Assembly (NCBI GenBank): GCA_021841795.1
Contig: JAKCDN010000142.1
Location: 1-7,666, forward strand
Source of the DNA: Acidobacteriota bacterium
GTDB taxonomy: Bacteria > Acidobacteriota > Terriglobia > Terriglobales > Acidobacteriaceae
DNA length: 7,666 nt
Direction: 5' to 3'
Shown: positions 4,626 through 7,666 of the stretch, one piece after another
Numbering within the stretch: the first letter of the stretch is position 1
How the letters are laid out: each line of letters starts with the position of its first letter
Program-made: the position numbers and the translations under genes
The notes under the pieces: generated by a model
Told to the model about the DNA's origin: nothing
What the model saw: only the letters and a program-made list of their open reading frames with translations
The model's database searches: none

Positions 4626-6788
4626 ATGCAGCATTTGCGGGATGCGACGGCTCTCTTGCTTTGCTGCCTGCTTTGCCTGCCGGCCGCGGCCGACAATCAA
4701 CCGCAGACTGCTCCCGCGGCAAGGCCGAAGTATCCCTCAGGGCAACTGCAGGGCGACGAGCGCATTCTGCAGGCCCTGAGCCGATTCACCTTCGGGCCGC
4801 GGCCAGGCGACCTGGAAGCGGTACGAAAGATAGGCCTCGATAGCTGGTTTGAAGAGCAACTGCGCCCCGCAAACATGGACGAGACCGACCTGAATGCGCA
4901 GCTCGCCAATTTCCCCGCCATGCAGTGGAGACTGCAGGATCTGTTCTACCGGCTGCCCAGCAATCCCATCATCCGCCAGGCTGCGCAGGGCAAGGTGAAC
5001 TTTCCCGCGAGCGGAACCTTGCATGCGGTGTACGAGAATCAGATCTACCGCATTGAAGCGCGCAGGCAGGAGCAGGCAGCAAAGAGCGCGCAGGCGGCAA
5101 CCCCGCAGCCGGGTCCGGCCGACGGCGCCGTCAACCGGACCACGAAGAGCGCTGAGAATGACGTCGCCGTGGCCAATCCGCCGCAGATGGAGCCGGCAGC
5201 CGCTGCGCCGGTAGCCGCCGGCACGACGCCGGCCACGGCAATGAGCTCCGGTCAGCCTTCTCCGCCGGCATTCGACGATGCGGCCATTCAAAGTATCCTG
5301 GCCCTGCCGCCGCAGCCGCGCGTCATGCGCCTTCAGTCCATGCAGCCGGAAGAGTTTGAGAGCTTGATCCGTTCCCTGCGTCCGGCGCAGCATGAGGCCC
5401 TTACCGCGGGCATGAGTCCGGAGCTAAAAGAGGCGGTAGGCGATCTTGAAAACCCCGAACGCACCGTGGTGCAGGAGCTCCTGGCGCAGCGGCTGGCCCG
5501 CGACGTCTACTCCAACGCACAGTTGCAGGAGGTGATGACCGACTTCTGGCTCAACCACTTCAATGTCTACCTGCGCAAAAACGAGCAGATGCCCTACTAC
5601 CTTGTGAGCTACGAGCGCGATATCATCCGCCCCCTGGCTCTGGGCAGGTTTGAGGATCTGCTGGAAGCCGTGGCGCATAGCCCCGCCATGTTGCTCTATC
5701 TCGACAATGCGCAGAGCATCGGCCCGCACTCGCCTGCGGCCGAGCGCGCAAAGCGGGCCGCGGCACGCCGGCCCGGCGCTGGAAAGGCTGACGCGGGCCT
5801 GAATGAGAACTATGCCCGCGAGCTGATGGAGTTGCACACCGTGGGCGTGAACGGCGGCTACACTCAGGCGGACGTAACCCAGGTGGCGCGCGTGCTGACC
5901 GGCTGGACCGTCGACCGGCCGCAGTTTGGCGGAGGGTTCCTGTTTGCCCCGATGCGCCACGAACCGGGCTCCAAGACGGTGATGGGCGTCAAGTTCAAAC
6001 CGGGCGGCGAGATGGAGGGACGCGCGCTGCTGCACATGCTGGCTACCCGTCCGGCAACGGCGCAGTTCATCTCCCGCGAGCTGGCCGTCCGCTTTGTCTG
6101 CGACGATCCGCCGCAGGCGCTGGTGGACCGCATGGCCAAAGCCTTTCTCACCACCGGGGGCGATATCCCCAGCGTACTGCAATCGCTTTTCCACTCCCCG
6201 GAGTTCTGGACGGCAAGCAGCTACCGCGCCAAGGTGAAGACCCCGCTCGAGTTCGTTGTCAGCGCGCTTAGGGCCAGCAGCGCCAGCGTCCAGAACTACC
6301 AGCCGCTGGTGAACGCCCTGCGGCAGATGGGCATGCCGCTCTACGAGTGCATCCCGCCCACCGGCTACAAATGGGACGCTGCGGATTGGGTCAGCACCGG
6401 CGAGCTCGTCAATCACATGAACTTTGCCCTCATGCTGGCAGCCAATCGCCTGCCCGGAATTACGGTGGAGTGGGCGCCGGACCTGGACCTGAGCACGCTC
6501 GACAGCGATGCGCCAACCCGGCAGGTAATTCCCACGCCTGAGTCGGAGGAAGCGCGGCTGGAGCCGATGCTGGTGGCCGGCGGCGTAAGCGACGCCACCC
6601 GCAAGGCCGCGCTGGAACAGTTCCAGGCGCGGATGCAACAAGTCAACGCCACGGCTGTGCCGGTAGCGGCAGAACGCCATGCCGCCATGAATGCGGGTAA
6701 ACAGGCTCCCGCCGCCGATCGCTTCGAGCGCGAAGATCAGCTCCTGGCGGGCCTGCTGCTGGGCTCGCCGGAGTTTCAGCGCCGATAG
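4626..6788 (+). CDS. DUF1800 family secreted protein, 720 aa
   Basis: The N-terminus (residues 1-22) is a Sec signal peptide with a leucine/cysteine-rich core ('LLLCCLLCLPAAA') and a likely cleavage after A22. Recognisable DUF1800 blocks follow: 'LSRFTFGPRPGDLEAV' and 'GLDSWFEEQL' near residues 50-80, 'MTDFWLNHFNVYLR' near 305, 'DLLEAVAHSPAMLLYLDNAQ' near 350, and 'NENYARELMELHTVGVNGGY' from about 391. After these come 'ARVLTGWTV', 'LAVRFVCDDPP' and 'LFHSPEFW'. An Ala/Pro/Gln-rich linker (about 150-216) plus a helical stretch to about 275 interrupts the family core, which explains a length above the usual 450-600 residues. The biochemical role of DUF1800 is unknown; members are commonly encoded next to DUF1501 proteins, as here, suggesting a two-protein exported complex. 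A spacing of 199 bases to DUF1501 is long for a tight operon. The candidate ECF promoter at 4531-4558 suggests control by the neighbouring sigma factor. Family call is secure; function unknown. Confidence 0.95.
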   Translation: MQHLRDATALLLCCLLCLPAAADNQPQTAPAARPKYPSGQLQGDERILQALSRFTFGPRPGDLEAVRKIGLDSWFEEQLRPANMDETDLNAQLANFPAMQWRLQDLFYRLPSNPIIRQAAQGKVNFPASGTLHAVYENQIYRIEARRQEQAAKSAQAATPQPGPADGAVNRTTKSAENDVAVANPPQMEPAAAAPVAAGTTPATAMSSGQPSPPAFDDAAIQSILALPPQPRVMRLQSMQPEEFESLIRSLRPAQHEALTAGMSPELKEAVGDLENPERTVVQELLAQRLARDVYSNAQLQEVMTDFWLNHFNVYLRKNEQMPYYLVSYERDIIRPLALGRFEDLLEAVAHSPAMLLYLDNAQSIGPHSPAAERAKRAAARRPGAGKADAGLNENYARELMELHTVGVNGGYTQADVTQVARVLTGWTVDRPQFGGGFLFAPMRHEPGSKTVMGVKFKPGGEMEGRALLHMLATRPATAQFISRELAVRFVCDDPPQALVDRMAKAFLTTGGDIPSVLQSLFHSPEFWTASSYRAKVKTPLEFVVSALRASSASVQNYQPLVNALRQMGMPLYECIPPTGYKWDAADWVSTGELVNHMNFALMLAANRLPGITVEWAPDLDLSTLDSDAPTRQVIPTPESEEARLEPMLVAGGVSDATRKAALEQFQARMQQVNATAVPVAAERHAAMNAGKQAPAADRFEREDQLLAGLLLGSPEFQRR

Positions 6789-6830
6789 CGGGTTGGCAGA
6801 GTGCTTCGTGCGGCGGAGCGGGCGGCAAAT

Positions 6831-6966
6831 GCTCTTGAAGAGCGGGCATCTCCGGGCACGGCTCTGATTGCAGGATTCTCGCCGCCTGGAAAACCGGGCG
6901 TCTGAGCCGCGGCAGGAAGTTCTCAGAAAACACGGGAGGGCGGACAAAGAGTCTCCGGAGATGCCC
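6831..6966 (+). other. Self-complementary spacer between DUF1800 and DUF1501 (nested inverted repeats)
   Basis: Outer arms GGGCATCTCCGG (6844-6855) and CCGGAGATGCCC (6955-6966) are perfect 12-base reverse complements enclosing about 99 bases. Inside, CGGCTC (6859-6864) pairs with GAGCCG (6904-6909). That enclosure holds a hairpin of CGCCTGG (6883-6889) with CCGGGCG (6894-6900) and an AAAA loop, one G-U pair included. A rival pairing TCTGAG (6901-6906) with CTCAGA (6922-6927) would exclude the CGGCTC pairing. A further palindrome GCTCTT-G-AAGAGC (6831-6843) abuts the left outer arm. The right outer arm ends 9 bases before the DUF1501 ribosome site. No T-run follows any stem, so this is not an obvious intrinsic terminator; a structured leader or an mRNA processing or stabilising element is the better guess. 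Confidence 0.5.
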
Positions 6967-6975
6967 ACCGTTCAC

Positions 6976-6982
6976 AGGGAGG
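6976..6982 (+). promoter_or_regulatory. Shine-Dalgarno for DUF1501
   Basis: AGGGAGG, a strong match to the anti-Shine-Dalgarno sequence, lies 5 bases before the ATG at 6988 and decides the start. Confidence 0.8.
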
Positions 6983-6987
6983 TTCCA

Positions 6988-7666
6988 ATGAACCGTCGAT
7001 TCTTTCTTCACCGCGGCGCGCTGGCCGTAGCGGGCACAGCCGCCATGCCCAACTTCCTCGTGCGCAGCATACTGGCGCAGACAGCCGTCTCGCCGAAGCA
7101 GCGCCTGGTGGTTGTCTTCCAGCGCGGCGCGGTCGATGGGCTGAACGTCGTGGTTCCCTACCATGAAAAGAATTACTACACGATGCGGCCGAGCATCGCG
7201 ATTCCCCAGGCCCAGGTGCTGGACCTGGACGGATTCTTCGGGCTGCATCCTTCGCTCGCCGCGCTCAAGCCGATCTATGCGCAGCGGCAACTGGCCATCG
7301 TCCATGCCTGCGGCTCGCCTGACGGCACGCGCTCCCACTTCGATGCCCAGGATTACATGGAGTCGGGCACTCCGGGTGTCAAGAGCACAACGGACGGCTG
7401 GCTCAACCGCGCCCTGCAGGCGGAAGATCTGCGCCATCGCTGCGCGGGCACCTGCGAAGCCCACACCGCGTTTCGCGCCCTGGCCCTGGGCTCCGACGTG
7501 CCGCGCACACTGGCCGGCAAGATTCCCGCCATTGCCATCAGCAATGTGAATTCATTCACCATCGGCGCTCGGGGCCCCCTGCCCGGCCCTGCGGCGAACG
7601 CATTCGAGGCCATGTACGCCGATTCAGGCGACAGCATCCTGCACGCCACAGGCGATGAAACCTTTG
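6988..7666 (+). CDS. DUF1501 family protein, Tat-exported (N-terminal part, runs off the window)
   Basis: The frame is open from ATG 6988 to the window end, giving 226 codons without a stop; the C-terminal part is missing. The N-terminus 'MNRRFFLHRGALAVAG' is a twin-arginine (Tat) signal (R3-R4 followed by F-F-L and a hydrophobic core), so the protein is probably exported folded. The DUF1501 hallmarks follow: 'LVVVFQRGAVDGLNVVVPY', 'LHPSLAALKPIYAQRQLAIV', 'HACGSPDGTRSHFDAQDYME' and 'TTDGWLNRAL'. DUF1501 is related to the alkaline phosphatase/sulfatase fold, but members have no established reaction. The family usually sits beside DUF1800, as here, and the two are presumed to act together outside the cytoplasm. 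The strong ribosome site suggests substantial expression. The family is clear; catalytic activity, metal binding and substrate are unknown and the C-terminal residues cannot be inspected. Confidence 0.95.
   Translation, partial: MNRRFFLHRGALAVAGTAAMPNFLVRSILAQTAVSPKQRLVVVFQRGAVDGLNVVVPYHEKNYYTMRPSIAIPQAQVLDLDGFFGLHPSLAALKPIYAQRQLAIVHACGSPDGTRSHFDAQDYMESGTPGVKSTTDGWLNRALQAEDLRHRCAGTCEAHTAFRALALGSDVPRTLAGKIPAIAISNVNSFTIGARGPLPGPAANAFEAMYADSGDSILHATGDETF

Noticed and set aside
5424..6968. Minus-strand 514-residue open frame
   Set aside because: It is antisense to the DUF1800 gene, which has clear family motifs; the long frame is a product of GC-rich codon bias, and its sequence is His/Arg-rich without recognisable domains.
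6643..7464. Minus-strand 273-residue open frame
   Set aside because: It lies antisense to the DUF1800 end and the DUF1501 start and shows no domain or good start.

Overview
The window is GC-rich, bacterial and chromosomal in character. No mobile element, tRNA, rRNA or CRISPR array is visible. The gene content fits a diderm with an outer membrane: a TolC/NodT-type outer-membrane efflux factor, a periplasmic Slt70-like lytic transglycosylase, an RpoE-type ECF sigma factor with a zinc anti-sigma factor, and a DUF1800/DUF1501 secreted pair. This mix is typical of Acidobacteriota (Terriglobia). That assignment is inference from gene content, not from a marker gene.

Layout. Positions 2-250 (+) are the C-terminal end of an outer-membrane efflux protein. 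An intergenic strip with three inverted repeats (270-402) separates it from a convergent small zinc-ribbon protein (432-695, -). A 255-base spacer follows, then a large lytic transglycosylase (951-3305, -). A 182-base divergent spacer leads to an ECF sigma factor gene (3488-4153, +), whose stop overlaps the start of a small HxxxCxxC anti-sigma factor (4150-4389, +). After a 236-base spacer comes a DUF1800 protein (4626-6788, +). A 199-base, strongly self-complementary spacer leads to a DUF1501 protein (6988 to beyond the window end, +).

How the parts may work together. The sigma factor and anti-sigma factor form a translationally coupled switch. The anti-sigma protein is short, has no membrane segment, and carries a Cys/His spacing (C3-x25-H29-x3-C33-x2-C36) that matches the redox anti-sigma factor RsrA as I recall it. 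This points to a cytosolic thiol or metal signal rather than a membrane-relayed one. Just downstream, at 4531-4558, lies GCAACTT-N16-TCTGA, close to the E. coli sigmaE promoter pattern and well placed to transcribe the DUF1800/DUF1501 genes. The working hypothesis is that this ECF sigma factor controls a secreted DUF1800-DUF1501 complex of unknown function. DUF1800 carries a Sec-type signal and DUF1501 a Tat-type signal. The divergent murein hydrolase adds an envelope theme, but nothing in the sequence proves co-regulation.

Limits: all calls come from reading motifs by eye. No homology search or folding computation was run.
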